Shown here piece by piece: positions 39,427 to 48,613 of a DNA stretch of 64,000 nucleotides. Within the stretch, counting starts at the first letter, position 1, and each line of letters starts with the position of its first letter. This DNA comes from Arthrobacter sp. zg-Y769 (GTDB taxonomy: Bacteria > Actinomycetota > Actinomycetes > Actinomycetales > Micrococcaceae), in NCBI RefSeq assembly GCF_020907405.1, contig NZ_JAJJOE010000007.1:183681-247680 (forward strand). Direction: 5' to 3'. The notes under the pieces were generated by a model. The model worked only from the letters and a program-made list of their open reading frames with translations, was not told where the DNA came from and searched no databases. Made by a program: the position numbers and the translations under genes.

Positions 39427-39471
39427 ATGCGCACTAACAGTTCCACCTCCCGCCGGGAAGCCAGCCGGTGA
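39427..39471 (+). CDS. Short upstream frame coupled to the GntR gene
   Basis: Fourteen codons (MRTNSSTSRREASR) with GGAG seven bases before the ATG, ending in TGA that overlaps the GTG of the regulator. The better ribosome site belongs to this frame, so it may deliver ribosomes to the regulator. Ser/Arg/Thr-rich, possibly only a translational coupler. Confidence 0.4.
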   Translation: MRTNSSTSRREASR

Positions 39472-40265
39472 GCAATACCCGTCTGCGGCTGCTGACCGAG
39501 GGGATTGACCCCGCCGCAGGCGTCGCGAAGCATATACAGCTTCAAGCCATTCTCCGGCGGTTTGTCGAAGTCCATTCCGCGGCGGGGGAGATCATCCCCT
39601 CGGAGCGGGAGCTCTCGGAACACTTTGCGGTAGCCCGCATGACCATCCGCCAGGCCGTGGATGCCCTGGTCGCGGACGGTGTCCTGGAGCGCGTCGTCGG
39701 CCTCGGCACCTTCGTCGCCCGCCCCAAGATGGACCTGCAGGTGCAGCTGACCTCCTACTCGGAGGAAATGCACCGCCGCGGCATGGTCCCCGACGCCCAT
39801 GTCCTGAGCTTCGAACAGATCGGCGCCTCGCAGCTGGTGGCCCGCGAACTGCAGATCGAACCGGGCCAGCCCGTGGTCCGCTTCCGCAGGCAGCTGCTGG
39901 CCGACGGCGAGCCGATGAGCGTGGACGAAAACTTCATTCCCGCACACTACGTACCCGGCATCCTCGAGGAGCAGCCCCCGACGTCGCTCTACAACGTTTT
40001 GAGCGAAAGGTACGGGCTGGTGATGGAGTGGGGCGAGGACACCATCGAGGCCACCGCGGCCTCCGCTTCCATTGCCCGCCTGCTCAACGTCGAGCTTGGC
40101 GCACCGGTACTGAAGATCCAGCGCCACGCGTATGTCTCACGCGCGATGGTGGACTATTCGGTGTCCTACTACCGGGCGGACCGCTACAAGCTCTGGGTGC
40201 CCCTCCAGCGCCCCGGTGTGCGTACGCCGCGCTCCTATCACCCGCGCAGGCGCCCGCACGCCTGA
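39468..40265 (+). CDS. GntR-family (HutC-type, UTRA) transcriptional regulator
   Basis: 265 residues. The winged helix is clear: GEIIPSERELSEHFAVARMTIRQAVDALVADGVLERVVGLGTFVA. The effector domain is of the UTRA type (PVVRFRRQLLADGEPMSVDENFIP, then YYRADRYKL). Such regulators often sense sugar phosphates or amino sugars. The C-terminus is Arg/Pro-rich. No metabolic operon is adjacent: oxidase genes lie upstream and an unknown protein downstream, so the target is not evident. Confidence 0.92.
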   Translation: MSNTRLRLLTEGIDPAAGVAKHIQLQAILRRFVEVHSAAGEIIPSERELSEHFAVARMTIRQAVDALVADGVLERVVGLGTFVARPKMDLQVQLTSYSEEMHRRGMVPDAHVLSFEQIGASQLVARELQIEPGQPVVRFRRQLLADGEPMSVDENFIPAHYVPGILEEQPPTSLYNVLSERYGLVMEWGEDTIEATAASASIARLLNVELGAPVLKIQRHAYVSRAMVDYSVSYYRADRYKLWVPLQRPGVRTPRSYHPRRRPHA

Positions 40266-40329
40266 GGCCACCCCCGGGGGGGCCGCAACCGAAGCACTTA
40301 GAACCCAACGCAGGAAGAGGAACACCATC

Positions 40330-40887
40330 ATGGTCACCATTCGGATGTACAAGCGCGACGACGCGGGGGTGCTCCATTTCCGGGAGGCGCTTTACGACGA
40401 GGATGACGGGCAGCTAATGCTGACTTCCGGTCCCGTGGGCCACGAGGGCTCCGCCAAGGTCCAGGATGCGGCACCGGACGCGGCGGAGGGATTGCTGCGT
40501 GCCTTCACAGCTGCCTCCGAGGAGGACGGTTACGAGGAGATTGATCCTGAGGAGCAGCATTGGGTGATTGTCCAGTACGCGCTCAAGACGGCCACCGGCA
40601 CCGAACGGGACCGCTACCTCGAACACAAAGCCACCCAGGCCATCTCCTCGTATTTCCTTTGGCGTGGACTGGGCGAGGTGGACCACACGGAGTTCGTACC
40701 GCGCAGGCTGAACATCTATTGCCTGGTGCCGGACGTGAACAAGGCCGTTGCAGGCCTCAAGGTCGTGCTCCGCGACCCGCTGCTTGACTTCACCAAACTG
40801 ACCATCGGCTCGGCACCCGTGGCGGACCCGTCCGCCCTGAAACAGCGTTACCCGCTTCCCGCCAAGCGGCCGTTTACCCTGGCCTAG
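40330..40887 (+). CDS. Hypothetical protein
   Basis: 185 residues from ATG at 40330 with GGAAGAGG upstream. I do not recognise a family. The first ~50 residues look beta-rich (MVTIRMYKRDDAGVLHFREALYDEDDGQLML, then SGPVGHEGSAKV) and could be a WGR-like fold, which is only a guess. The middle is acidic and helical; the end contains RRLNIYCLVPDVNKAVAGLKVVLRD. No signal peptide or membrane segment. It lies between gntR and the convergent qcr operon and may be co-transcribed with gntR. Confidence 0.7.
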   Translation: MVTIRMYKRDDAGVLHFREALYDEDDGQLMLTSGPVGHEGSAKVQDAAPDAAEGLLRAFTAASEEDGYEEIDPEEQHWVIVQYALKTATGTERDRYLEHKATQAISSYFLWRGLGEVDHTEFVPRRLNIYCLVPDVNKAVAGLKVVLRDPLLDFTKLTIGSAPVADPSALKQRYPLPAKRPFTLA

Positions 40888-40907
40888 CCCGCCCGCCAAA
40901 CTAAAAA

Positions 40908-40946
40908 GAAGAGGGCCCGACCGGATTATCCGGTCGGGCCCTCTTC
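40908..40946. terminator. Terminator between hypothetical gene and qcrB
   Basis: An 18-bp perfect stem (40908-40925 with 40929-40946) with a three-base loop. The AAAAA at 40903-40907 forms a T-run on the minus strand, so it chiefly ends the ctaE-qcrCAB transcript; the plus side lacks a T-tract. Confidence 0.88.
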
Positions 40947-40961
40947 CGTACAGCCTTGGGG

Positions 40962-42647
40962 TTAGCGCTGTTCGATCGACGCCTGGTCGTTGGCCTTGGC
41001 CTCAACCTCGGACGGCGACTCGTGGTGATGCGCGTTCGCCAGCTCGGACGGCGTCACCGGGGCAACGCGGTCCTCGAAGAAGAAGCGGGACAGCTTGGCA
41101 CGGCGCTTTTCCTTGCCGGAAACCTTGCCGTTGGCATCCAGCTGGGCCGGAATCGCCTTGTATGCCTCAAAGTCCACCAAGCGGTAGCGCTTGTACTCGT
41201 CCAGCGGCTCATGGACCTCGATGTACTCGCCGTGCGGGAGACGGACAATGCGTCCGCTCTCAACACCGTGCAGGACAATCTCGCGGTCCTTGCGCTGCAG
41301 CGCCAAGGCGATGCGGCGGGCAATGATGAAGCCCAGGATCGGACCGACGAAGAACAGCACGCGCAGCCAGTACGTCACATCGTTCAGCGACACATGGAAG
41401 TGCGTGGCGATGAGGTCGGAGCTGGCAGCGGCCCACATAACGCAGTAGAACGTGATGCCTGCAACGCCGACGGCGGTGCGGTACGGAGCGTTACGCGGAC
41501 GGTCCAGCAGGTTGTGGACCCGCTTGTCCTTGGTCAGCCAGGCTTCGATCCACGGCCATGCGAAGAGCAGGGTGAAGACGAGGCCTGCCGGGCCCAGGGC
41601 CGGCAGCAGCACGTTCAGCGACAGGGTGTTATCGCCCCACGGGAACGGGATAACCCATTCCAGCGGGAACCCGCCGATGAATCCGGGCATCAGGCGCAGG
41701 GCGCCGTCAACCCAACCGATGTACCAGTCAGGCTGGGTACCGGCGGACACAGGGGAGGGATCGTAGGGACCGTAGTTCCAGATCGGGTTGATGGTAAAGA
41801 ACCCGGCGATGATGGCAATCACACCGAAGACGATGAAGAAGAAGCCGCCGGCCTTCGCTGCGTAGACCGGGCCGACAGGGTAACCGACAACGTTGTTGTT
41901 GGTCCGGCCGGGGCCGCGGAACTGCGTGTGCTTGTGGATGACGACCATAAACAGGTGGATGGCGATCATCAGCAGGATCAGCGCCGGAACCAGGAGGATA
42001 TGCAGCATGTAGAGGCGGCCGATGATCGCGGTTCCGGGGAATTCACCTCCGAAGAGGAAGAAGCTGATGTAGGTACCTACCACCGGGACCGACTTGATCA
42101 CGCCGTCGATGATGCGCAGGCCGTTGCCGGAGAGCAGGTCATCGGGGAGGGAGTAACCGGTGAAGCCGGCAGCCAGGGACAGGATCAGCAGGACGCCGCC
42201 CACCACCCAGTTGAGTTCGCGCGGCTTGCGGAAGGCGCCGGTGAAGAAGACGCGGAGCATGTGCACCGAGACGGCCGCTACGAAGAGCAGGGCCGACCAG
42301 TGGTGGACCTGGCGCATGAAGAGGCCGCCGCGTACATCGAAGGAGATGTTCAGTGAGGACTCGTAGGCCACGGACATTTCAACGCCGCGCAGCGGAACGT
42401 AGCTGCCTTCGTAGTGCGTTTCCGCCATGGACGGATCGAAGAAGAACGTCAGGAACGTTCCGGTCAGCAGCAGGATGACGAAGCAGTACAGTGCAACTTC
42501 GCCGAACATGAACGACCAGTGGTCGGGGAAGACCTTGCGGCCCAGGCCCTTGACTATGCCGGAACCGTTGACCCGGGAGTCAACGAAGTTGGTGACGCGG
42601 CCCAGACGGGTCTTTGCCTCGTAAGGGGTGGCAGAGGGAACACTCAT
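40962..42647 (-). CDS. qcrB: Cytochrome bc1 complex cytochrome b subunit
   Basis: 561 residues. About eight membrane helices; heme-b His pairs lie in RQVHHWSALLFVAAVSVHMLR and LLMIAIHLFMVVIHKH. PDWY is the quinol-site PEWY-like motif (here PDWYIGW). The ~130-residue C-terminal extension is typical of actinobacteria. It oxidises menaquinol. Last gene of the reverse block. Confidence 0.97.
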   Translation of the reverse strand: MSVPSATPYEAKTRLGRVTNFVDSRVNGSGIVKGLGRKVFPDHWSFMFGEVALYCFVILLLTGTFLTFFFDPSMAETHYEGSYVPLRGVEMSVAYESSLNISFDVRGGLFMRQVHHWSALLFVAAVSVHMLRVFFTGAFRKPRELNWVVGGVLLILSLAAGFTGYSLPDDLLSGNGLRIIDGVIKSVPVVGTYISFFLFGGEFPGTAIIGRLYMLHILLVPALILLMIAIHLFMVVIHKHTQFRGPGRTNNNVVGYPVGPVYAAKAGGFFFIVFGVIAIIAGFFTINPIWNYGPYDPSPVSAGTQPDWYIGWVDGALRLMPGFIGGFPLEWVIPFPWGDNTLSLNVLLPALGPAGLVFTLLFAWPWIEAWLTKDKRVHNLLDRPRNAPYRTAVGVAGITFYCVMWAAASSDLIATHFHVSLNDVTYWLRVLFFVGPILGFIIARRIALALQRKDREIVLHGVESGRIVRLPHGEYIEVHEPLDEYKRYRLVDFEAYKAIPAQLDANGKVSGKEKRRAKLSRFFFEDRVAPVTPSELANAHHHESPSEVEAKANDQASIEQR

Positions 42648-42649
42648 GA

Positions 42650-43681
42650 TTAGCCACGCTCCCAGTAGCTCGGACCAACGGGTTCTTTGAAGTCGCTGGT
42701 GGCAATGAGGTAGCCCTCATCGTCCACAGCGATCGGCAGCTGCGGCAGCGCGTGTCCGGCCGGGCCGAAGATGACCTTGCATTCCTGGGTCACATCGAAG
42801 GTCGACTGGTGGCACGGGCACAGCAGGTGGTGCGTCTGCTGCTCGTACAGAGCAACCGGGCAGCCAACGTGGGTGCAGATCTTGGAGTAGGCGACGATGC
42901 CGTCGACAGCCCAGTCTTCGCGCCCGGGAGAGGGGTTCAGGTCCTCGGGGTTAAGGCGCATCAGCAGGACTACGGCCTTGGCCTTCTCTTCGAGCTTGTG
43001 CTCCGGCAGGTCCTTCAGGCCATTGGGGATGACATGGAAGGCCGAGCCTACGGTGACATCGGCAGCCTTGATGGCGGTGCCGCTGGGATCGCGCACCAGG
43101 CGCGTTCCGGCTTCCCACATGGTGTGGCGAAGCGTGTCGCCCGGGAGCGGGCCGAGGTCGCGGAAGACGGCGATGGCCGGCAGCGGGGCCAGAACCATGG
43201 CGCCGAGGAGGGTGTTGCGGATCAGGGGACGGCGCTTGATGCCCGTTTCCTCAATGATGTCCCCAACCATCTTCTCTGCAATGACGCGATCCTCTTCGGG
43301 ACGGATCTCGTGGCGTTCTTCCGTGATCTCGTGGTCCGGCATAAGCGTCTTCGCCCAGTGGACAATGCCCACGCCGATGCCCAGCATGGCGAAGGCGGTG
43401 CCGAGTCCCAGGAGGATGTTCTGCAGCCGCAGTTCGGCGATGCTTGCATCATCCAGGTGGATGCTGAAGTACCCAATGAAAAACACGATGGTGCCGATGA
43501 TCGACACGATGAACAGGCTCGCCACCTGCCGCTCTGCCCGCTTTTCTGCGCGGGGATTTGTGTCGGCTAGACGAGGGCGGTGTGGGGGAAGTCCCGGATT
43601 CTGGAACTTCTCCTCATCTCCCTGGCCAGCCGTAGCGACGGTGCCCGAGGTGTTCGGACTGCCGTGACTATGGTCGCCCAT
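42650..43681 (-). CDS. qcrA: Cytochrome bc1 complex Rieske iron-sulfur subunit
   Basis: 343 residues from the ATG at 43681, which has AGGGGG just upstream; an ATG four codons earlier is possible but has its purine tract directly abutting it. Three membrane helices in the first ~200 residues are the actinobacterial form. CTHVGCPV and CPCHQSTFD are the two Rieske boxes holding the 2Fe-2S cluster. Two bases separate it from qcrB. Confidence 0.96.
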   Translation of the reverse strand: MGDHSHGSPNTSGTVATAGQGDEEKFQNPGLPPHRPRLADTNPRAEKRAERQVASLFIVSIIGTIVFFIGYFSIHLDDASIAELRLQNILLGLGTAFAMLGIGVGIVHWAKTLMPDHEITEERHEIRPEEDRVIAEKMVGDIIEETGIKRRPLIRNTLLGAMVLAPLPAIAVFRDLGPLPGDTLRHTMWEAGTRLVRDPSGTAIKAADVTVGSAFHVIPNGLKDLPEHKLEEKAKAVVLLMRLNPEDLNPSPGREDWAVDGIVAYSKICTHVGCPVALYEQQTHHLLCPCHQSTFDVTQECKVIFGPAGHALPQLPIAVDDEGYLIATSDFKEPVGPSYWERG

Positions 43682-43766
43682 GATCCCCCTCATCCTTCTC
43701 TGAAAACTGCATTTATAGACCTATATGTAACTGTGATGTCACCCGTGGAGGTGAGCGCGGCGGTGG

Positions 43767-44567
43767 TTAGGAAGACCGGGAGGTCAACCAGATAGTGAAA
43801 GCGATGATGATTCCCAGACCAGCGGTCCAGATAAAGAGGCCCTCGGATACCGGACCGAGCGAGCCCAGCTGGGCTCCACCGGGGGAGCCGCTGGTTTCGA
43901 TGTCCTTCAGGAACGTGATGATGTCCTGCTTTTCGTCGGGGGTGATGTTGGTGTCATTGAAGACAGGCATGTTCTGCGGGCCGGTGGCCATGGCCTCGTA
44001 GATGTGCTTTTCGCTGACGCCGTCCAGGCTCGGAGCGAACTTGCCGCGGGTCAGTGCACCGCCGGCAGCTGCTGCGTTGTGGCACATGGCGCAGTTCACG
44101 CGGAAGAGCTCGCCGCCGTTGGCTGACGCCTCTTCGTCGGAGGTGTCCGGCTCAAGGTATTCCGAATCCGGGACCGAAGGGCCTGCGCCCAGGCTGGAGA
44201 CGTAGGCGGCCAGTTCTGCCGTCTGCTCCTCGTTGAACTGGACCGGCTTTTCCTGGGCCTGGGGGCCCTGCATGGCCATCGGCATGCGGCCGGTGCCCAC
44301 CTGGAAGTCGACCGATGCTGCGCCGACGCCGACCAGCGAAGGGCCGTTCTCGGTGCCGGAGGCTTCAATGCCGTGGCACGTTGCACAGTTGGCGACGAAG
44401 AGCTTCTCGCCCTCGCTGACGTCTTCGGCAGTGTACGTGGTGGTAGCCGCCTGGGCCTGGTTGGCTCCGTTGGCTACGGCATAGAGACCACCCGTAACGA
44501 GGAGTCCCAGCAGCAGCAGCGCGACTGCTGCGAGGGGATGACGCCGCCTTTGCGATAGTGCCTTCAC
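43767..44567 (-). CDS. qcrC: Diheme cytochrome c subunit of the bc1 complex
   Basis: 266 residues. A membrane anchor (~11-32) precedes two cytochrome c domains with CATCH at 61-65 and CAMCH at 159-163, and a C-terminal membrane helix closes it. The two hemes replace soluble cytochrome c and deliver electrons directly to CtaC. It lies between ctaE and qcrA on the reverse strand. Confidence 0.97.
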   Translation of the reverse strand: MKALSQRRRHPLAAVALLLLGLLVTGGLYAVANGANQAQAATTTYTAEDVSEGEKLFVANCATCHGIEASGTENGPSLVGVGAASVDFQVGTGRMPMAMQGPQAQEKPVQFNEEQTAELAAYVSSLGAGPSVPDSEYLEPDTSDEEASANGGELFRVNCAMCHNAAAAGGALTRGKFAPSLDGVSEKHIYEAMATGPQNMPVFNDTNITPDEKQDIITFLKDIETSGSPGGAQLGSLGPVSEGLFIWTAGLGIIIAFTIWLTSRSS

Positions 44568-44650
44568 TTCGTAGTTCCTAACTTATGTGGTCTTTGGGAA
44601 ACTTGTGCCACTTTGAAGTATTTCGTGGGGGTGCGGGTCCTCAAGCAGTG

Positions 44651-45289
44651 TTACTTGAGGAAGTAAATGATGACGAACAGGGCAATCCAGACCACATCGA
44701 CGAAGTGCCAGTAGTACGAGGTTACGATCGCCGAAGTTGCTTCGAAGTGTCCGAAGCGCTTGGCGGCGTAGGCACGGCCGATGATGAAGAGGAACGCGAT
44801 CAGGCCGCCGGCCACGTGCAGGCCGTGGAAACCGGTGGTCAGGTAGAACGCGGAACCGTAGGAGTTCGACGAGAGGGATACACCTTCAGAGACGAGCATG
44901 GCGTATTCGTAGGCCTGTACGGAGACGAAGATCGCTCCGAGTACGAAGGTCAGCAGGAACCACTCAGTCATGCCCCAGCGGGAGAACTTCAGGAGCCCTC
45001 CGGTGCGGCGTGCCTGAAGGCGTTCTGCGGCGAAGACGCCGAACTGGCAGGTGAAGGAACTGGAAACAAGGATCACCGTGTTTACGAAAGCGAACGGGAC
45101 GTTCAGCTTCTCGGTCTCCATGGCCCACAGTTCGCTCGAGACCGAGCGAAGGGTGAAATACATGGCGAAGAGAGCAGCAAAGAACATCAGTTCGCTGGAG
45201 AGCCACACCACGGTTCCTACGGAAACCATATTGGGGCGGTTCAGCGTGGGGTGAGCCGGGGTACTGGGGGCATGGGTCGCTGTTGTCAC
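44651..45289 (-). CDS. ctaE: Cytochrome c oxidase subunit III
   Basis: 212 residues from GTG at 45289 ([20 protein letters not shown]); the frame extends 24 codons further but CATAAT exactly six bases before this GTG suggests a leaderless start here. Five membrane helices; [26 protein letters not shown] and [13 protein letters not shown] match the family. It heads the ctaE-qcrC-qcrA-qcrB operon and stabilises subunit I. Confidence 0.96.
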   Translation of the reverse strand: MTTATHAPSTPAHPTLNRPNMVSVGTVVWLSSELMFFAALFAMYFTLRSVSSELWAMETEKLNVPFAFVNTVILVSSSFTCQFGVFAAERLQARRTGGLLKFSRWGMTEWFLLTFVLGAIFVSVQAYEYAMLVSEGVSLSSNSYGSAFYLTTGFHGLHVAGGLIAFLFIIGRAYAAKRFGHFEATSAIVTSYYWHFVDVVWIALFVIIYFLK

Positions 45290-45421
45290 ATAGACATTAT
45301 GGCGGTAAAACTGCCCAGTTCTCCAACGTATCCGGGCCACCGGCGCGTCCAAAGCCGGCACCGGCGCCCCGGATCCCAGTACTGGCGCGGAAATAGGCCT
45401 CCCAGAAAGAAATCAGCATTT

Positions 45422-45436
45422 TCTACGAATCGTAGA
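45422..45436. promoter_or_regulatory. 15-bp palindrome in the ctaE-trpD intergenic region
   Basis: TCTACGA-A-TCGTAGA, a perfect dyad with a one-base centre, overlapping or abutting the candidate trpD -10 box TAACCT (45437-45442). Such a dyad would suit a dimeric repressor; BlaI/MecI-family operators have similar TAC/GTA half-sites, but the regulator is unknown. Confidence 0.55.
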
Positions 45437-45449
45437 TAACCTAGGGGGT

Positions 45450-46496
45450 GTGACTACGATTCCGAGTTCCGGTGACACCTGGCCGAGCCTGATTACTGCC
45501 CTCATCGGAGGCGAAAACCTCTCCACTGAGCAGACCCGCTGGGCCATGGCCACCATCATGGCCGGCAATGCCACGGACTCCCAGATCGCCGGGTTCCTCG
45601 TGGCCCTGCGGGCCAAGGGGGAGACCGTTGACGAGCTCACCGGGCTGGTCGAGGCGATGGTTGCCAGTGCGCGGCCCATCAACATCCCGGGGGAGACCCT
45701 CGACATCGTGGGCACCGGCGGCGACCGTCATAACACCGTGAACATCTCTTCCATGGCGGCACTTGTCTGCGCCGGCGCCGGCGCGAAGGTGGTCAAGCAC
45801 GGAAACCGTGCCGCGTCGTCGGCCTCCGGGTCCGCCGACGTCATTGAAGCGCTGGGGGTGCGGCTGGATCTGTCCGTGGAGCGGGTGGCGCAGGCGGCTG
45901 TCGAGGCCGGCATCACCTTCTGCTTTGCCCAGGTCTTCCACCCGTCCATGCGCTTTGCCGCGGTGCCCCGCCGCGAGATGGGTGTGGCCACGGCTTTCAA
46001 CTTCATGGGTCCGCTGACGAACCCGTCCAATCCGAGCGCCTCCGCTATCGGTGTTGCGGACGCCCGGCTGGCGCCGCTGATGGCCGGAGTGCTTGCCCGG
46101 CGCGGTGTACGCGCCCTGGTGTTCCGCGGCGGTGACGGGCTGGACGAGATGACCACCACCGGCGTCTCCACCGTCTGGGAGGTCCGTAACGGTGCCGTGG
46201 AGGAGTCCGTAGTGGATCCCTTGGATCTCGGGATCAGCCGGGCCACGCTGGAGGACCTGAGGGGCGGAGACGCCGCCGCCAATGCGGCCGTGGTACGCAG
46301 CGTGCTCGCCGGGGACAAGGGGCCGGTGCGGGATGCCGTCGTGCTGAATGCGGCAGCGGCGCTGGTGGCCCTGGACCGGGATGCCGACGGTCCGCTGATT
46401 GAGCGGCTGGCCCGCGGCCTGGTCCGGGCCTGCGACTCGATTGACAGCGGCGCGGCCCAGGCTGCGCTGGACCGCTGGGTGGCCGTTACGCAGTAG
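45450..46496 (+). CDS. trpD: Anthranilate phosphoribosyltransferase
   Basis: 348 residues. It joins anthranilate to PRPP in tryptophan synthesis. [15 protein letters not shown] (87-100) is the PRPP-binding glycine loop, and [16 protein letters not shown] follows. The GTG start has a TAACCT box seven bases upstream, so it may be leaderless. No Trp-rich leader is visible. The other trp genes are elsewhere. Divergent from ctaE, an order often seen in actinobacteria. Confidence 0.96.
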   Translation: MTTIPSSGDTWPSLITALIGGENLSTEQTRWAMATIMAGNATDSQIAGFLVALRAKGETVDELTGLVEAMVASARPINIPGETLDIVGTGGDRHNTVNISSMAALVCAGAGAKVVKHGNRAASSASGSADVIEALGVRLDLSVERVAQAAVEAGITFCFAQVFHPSMRFAAVPRREMGVATAFNFMGPLTNPSNPSASAIGVADARLAPLMAGVLARRGVRALVFRGGDGLDEMTTTGVSTVWEVRNGAVEESVVDPLDLGISRATLEDLRGGDAAANAAVVRSVLAGDKGPVRDAVVLNAAAALVALDRDADGPLIERLARGLVRACDSIDSGAAQAALDRWVAVTQ

Positions 46497-46510
46497 CCGG
46501 CCGGCGGCGG

Positions 46511-46792
46511 CTAGCTATCGAAGCCGAGTGAAAACGCGGCGTCCAGGTCATGCTGCGAGTAGGCGCGGAACGCAATCTGCGTGGTGGTTCCAACGACCCC
46601 TTCGACCTTGGACAGGCGGTTGGCAATGGCGTCCGCGAGGTCCTCGTGGCGCTGGACCCGGGCAATGGCGATCAGGTCGCACTCGCCCGTGACCGAGTAG
46701 ACCTCGCTGATGCCGTCAATCTCGGAGATTTCCTCCGCACATTCCGGGATCCGGGCGGAGTCGGTCTGGATGAGTACAAAAGCGGTGATCAT
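46511..46792 (-). CDS. Lrp/AsnC ligand-binding (RAM) domain protein
   Basis: 93 residues: only the RAM fold (MITAFVLIQTDSARIPECAE, VTGECDLIAIARVQRHEDLADAI, GVVGTTTQIAF), with no helix-turn-helix. Stand-alone RAM proteins form oligomers that bind amino acids and may modulate full-length Lrp regulators. AGGAAAGG lies seven bases before the ATG. It lies convergent to trpD, a conserved pairing suggestive of amino-acid sensing. Confidence 0.88.
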   Translation of the reverse strand: MITAFVLIQTDSARIPECAEEISEIDGISEVYSVTGECDLIAIARVQRHEDLADAIANRLSKVEGVVGTTTQIAFRAYSQHDLDAAFSLGFDS

Positions 46793-46849
46793 GGCGGGGC
46801 CTTTCCTGCAGCGCTTATCTGCGGTGGGGTTGACGGTGCTCTTTCGAGC

Positions 46850-47254
46850 CTAGTGGATGGGGCGGTCCCGCCGGCGGGATGCCACTGTCCATGCCGCGCG
46901 GTGGCCCAGCAGGAACACACCGAGCACTATGAGCGTGACCACCTGGAAGCTGACGGCCGTGCCGCCCCCGGTAAGCGCGCGGATGCCGAGTCCCGCCGCT
47001 GCGGTCACCAGCCAGATAACGACGCCGGAGGGCCACAGCTGCACCGGACGGCGCCAGGCGCGCATGACGGCCCAGCCGAGCAGGCAGGCCAGCAGGAACG
47101 GCAGCGCCGTGGCGAGGATGCCGGGCAGTGCCAGTCCGTGTTCGTGGCTCTGCCGGCCGAGGGCGGCGAAGATGACGATCAGGACCAGATCCGAGGCGAG
47201 GAGCCAGGGCCAGAGCCGGACGGCCGTGGTGGTTCGGGCGGTTGTATCTGTCAT
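46850..47254 (-). CDS. DUF3054 family membrane protein
   Basis: 134 residues from an ATG with GGGAGGG six bases upstream; the longer frame has no ribosome site. Four hydrophobic segments (LLASDLVLIVIFAALG, ILATALPFLLACLLGW, VVIWLVTAAAGLGI, VTLIVLGVFLLG) and a basic tail fit DUF3054. Function unknown. Confidence 0.82.
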   Translation of the reverse strand: MTDTTARTTTAVRLWPWLLASDLVLIVIFAALGRQSHEHGLALPGILATALPFLLACLLGWAVMRAWRRPVQLWPSGVVIWLVTAAAGLGIRALTGGGTAVSFQVVTLIVLGVFLLGHRAAWTVASRRRDRPIH

Positions 47255-47320
47255 GGCGTGCCCTCCCGGGCGGGGGTAGTGCGGTTTGCCCCGGTCCACC
47301 GCCGGACAGCGGGCCGGAGG

Positions 47321-48106
47321 TTAGGACCAGATGTCGTCGCCGCGCAGCGTGGCGTCGGCGCCGCCGTCGGTGTAGATGGTCTGTCCCGTGGTGTGGCTGT
47401 TCTCCTCGGAGGTCAGCCAGATCAGGAGCCGTGCGATAACTTCCGGTTCCGAGTGGCCGTTGAGCGGCATCGGGACATTTGCGTCCACCATGGCCCGTCC
47501 TTCGGGGGTGGACAGCAGGTCCCGCGTCATGGCGGAGACCACGGTGCCGGGGGCAACCGCGTTCAGCGGGATGCCGGCGCCGGCAAAGGCCGGGCTGATG
47601 CTTTCGCGGCGGACCCAGCGGCTCAGGGCGCGCTTGCTGGAGGGGTAGTTGAGGTAGCCGGTCTGGGGGCCGTTGTCGGCGAGTGCCTGGCCGATCCGCA
47701 GGGCCTCTTCCTCGTTGCCTGCGAGCAAGGCATCCACGAGCTCGGGGGAGTTGGGCTGCAGGCTGGCCATGGAGCTGACGACGGCGGCGCGCGGGGCGCT
47801 GCTCTTGGCCAGGACCGGTGCCAGTTCGGTCAGGAAGTCCGTGACGCCGAAGAAGTTCACGGCGACGGTGATGGGTGCGGGGGCGGAGATGCCGGCGCAG
47901 GCGATCACGGCGTCGACGTTCCCGCCGGCGAGTTCGACGGCCTTGGCGACGGCGGCGGAGCGGCCCTCGGGCTTGCTCAGGTCCGCCTCGACGTCGGCGT
48001 TGCGCAGGTCGACACCGATAACGGTGTTGCCGCGCTCTTTCAGGATGGCGGCGGTTGCTGCTCCGATGCCCGAAGCTGATCCGGTCACAATGTAGGTTCT
48101 AGTCAT
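47321..48106 (-). CDS. Short-chain dehydrogenase/reductase
   Basis: 261 residues. Cofactor loop TGSASGIG (8-15), acidic residue after strand 2 (VDLRNADVEADLS) favouring NAD, catalytic Ser111/112 and YPSSK with Tyr154 and Lys158. The ~30-residue insertion between Ser and Tyr (NSPELVDALLAGNEEEALRIGQALA) resembles 3-alpha-hydroxysteroid dehydrogenase-like SDRs. TACACT lies six bases before the ATG: probable leaderless transcript. Substrate unknown. Confidence 0.9.
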   Translation of the reverse strand: MTRTYIVTGSASGIGAATAAILKERGNTVIGVDLRNADVEADLSKPEGRSAAVAKAVELAGGNVDAVIACAGISAPAPITVAVNFFGVTDFLTELAPVLAKSSAPRAAVVSSMASLQPNSPELVDALLAGNEEEALRIGQALADNGPQTGYLNYPSSKRALSRWVRRESISPAFAGAGIPLNAVAPGTVVSAMTRDLLSTPEGRAMVDANVPMPLNGHSEPEVIARLLIWLTSEENSHTTGQTIYTDGGADATLRGDDIWS

Positions 48107-48138
48107 GTTTACAGTGTAGACCGGTCACCGACGGCATT

Positions 48139-48486
48139 TCAGTGCAGCAGCTCCTGCCAGTGGGCGGGGACCCGCCCGGCGGGGCCGGGAACGGACTGGT
48201 CGTCCGGATGGTGTGCCGGCGGGGCGAGCTCCGGTCCGGCAAAGACCGAGGAGTCCGCGTAGTTCCAGAACCACTCCTCGCCGGGTTCGAAGCTGCGGAT
48301 GACGGGGTGACCGGTCTGCTGCTCGTGCAGCGTTGCGTGCTGCCCGGGCGAGCTGTCGCAGCAGCCGATGTGCCCGCATTCGGCACATCGGCGCAGGTGG
48401 TACCACCATCCCTGCAGCTCGTTGCATTCCACGCAGCCGGGGCCGCTGGGTGGAACCGACACGTTGACACCGGGGATCGGGTCCAT
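48139..48486 (-). CDS. UBP-type zinc finger protein
   Basis: 115 residues. Cys18, Cys21, Cys34, Cys37, Cys42 and His50, His54, His60 match the ZnF-UBP spacing (CVEC, CAECGHIGCCDSS, HATLHEQQTGH). In eukaryotes this fold binds the ubiquitin C-terminus; bacteria lack ubiquitin, so its partner here is unknown. AAAGGAGG precedes the ATG. Confidence 0.9.
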   Translation of the reverse strand: MDPIPGVNVSVPPSGPGCVECNELQGWWYHLRRCAECGHIGCCDSSPGQHATLHEQQTGHPVIRSFEPGEEWFWNYADSSVFAGPELAPPAHHPDDQSVPGPAGRVPAHWQELLH

Positions 48487-48613
48487 GACGGACCTCCTTT
48501 GGATACGGGGACTCCGCCGGCACGTTGAGGTGCCGTCCCCACCACGGTAGCCAGCAGGCCGTCCCCGTCAACAGGTGCCGGGCCGCAAGGCGTTCCGGGA
48601 ACGGGCCGTCCGG

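Noticed and set aside
46550..48079. 509-codon forward frame at 46.5-48.1 kb
   Set aside because: It runs opposite the RAM, DUF3054 and SDR genes, which have motifs and ribosome sites; this one has neither.
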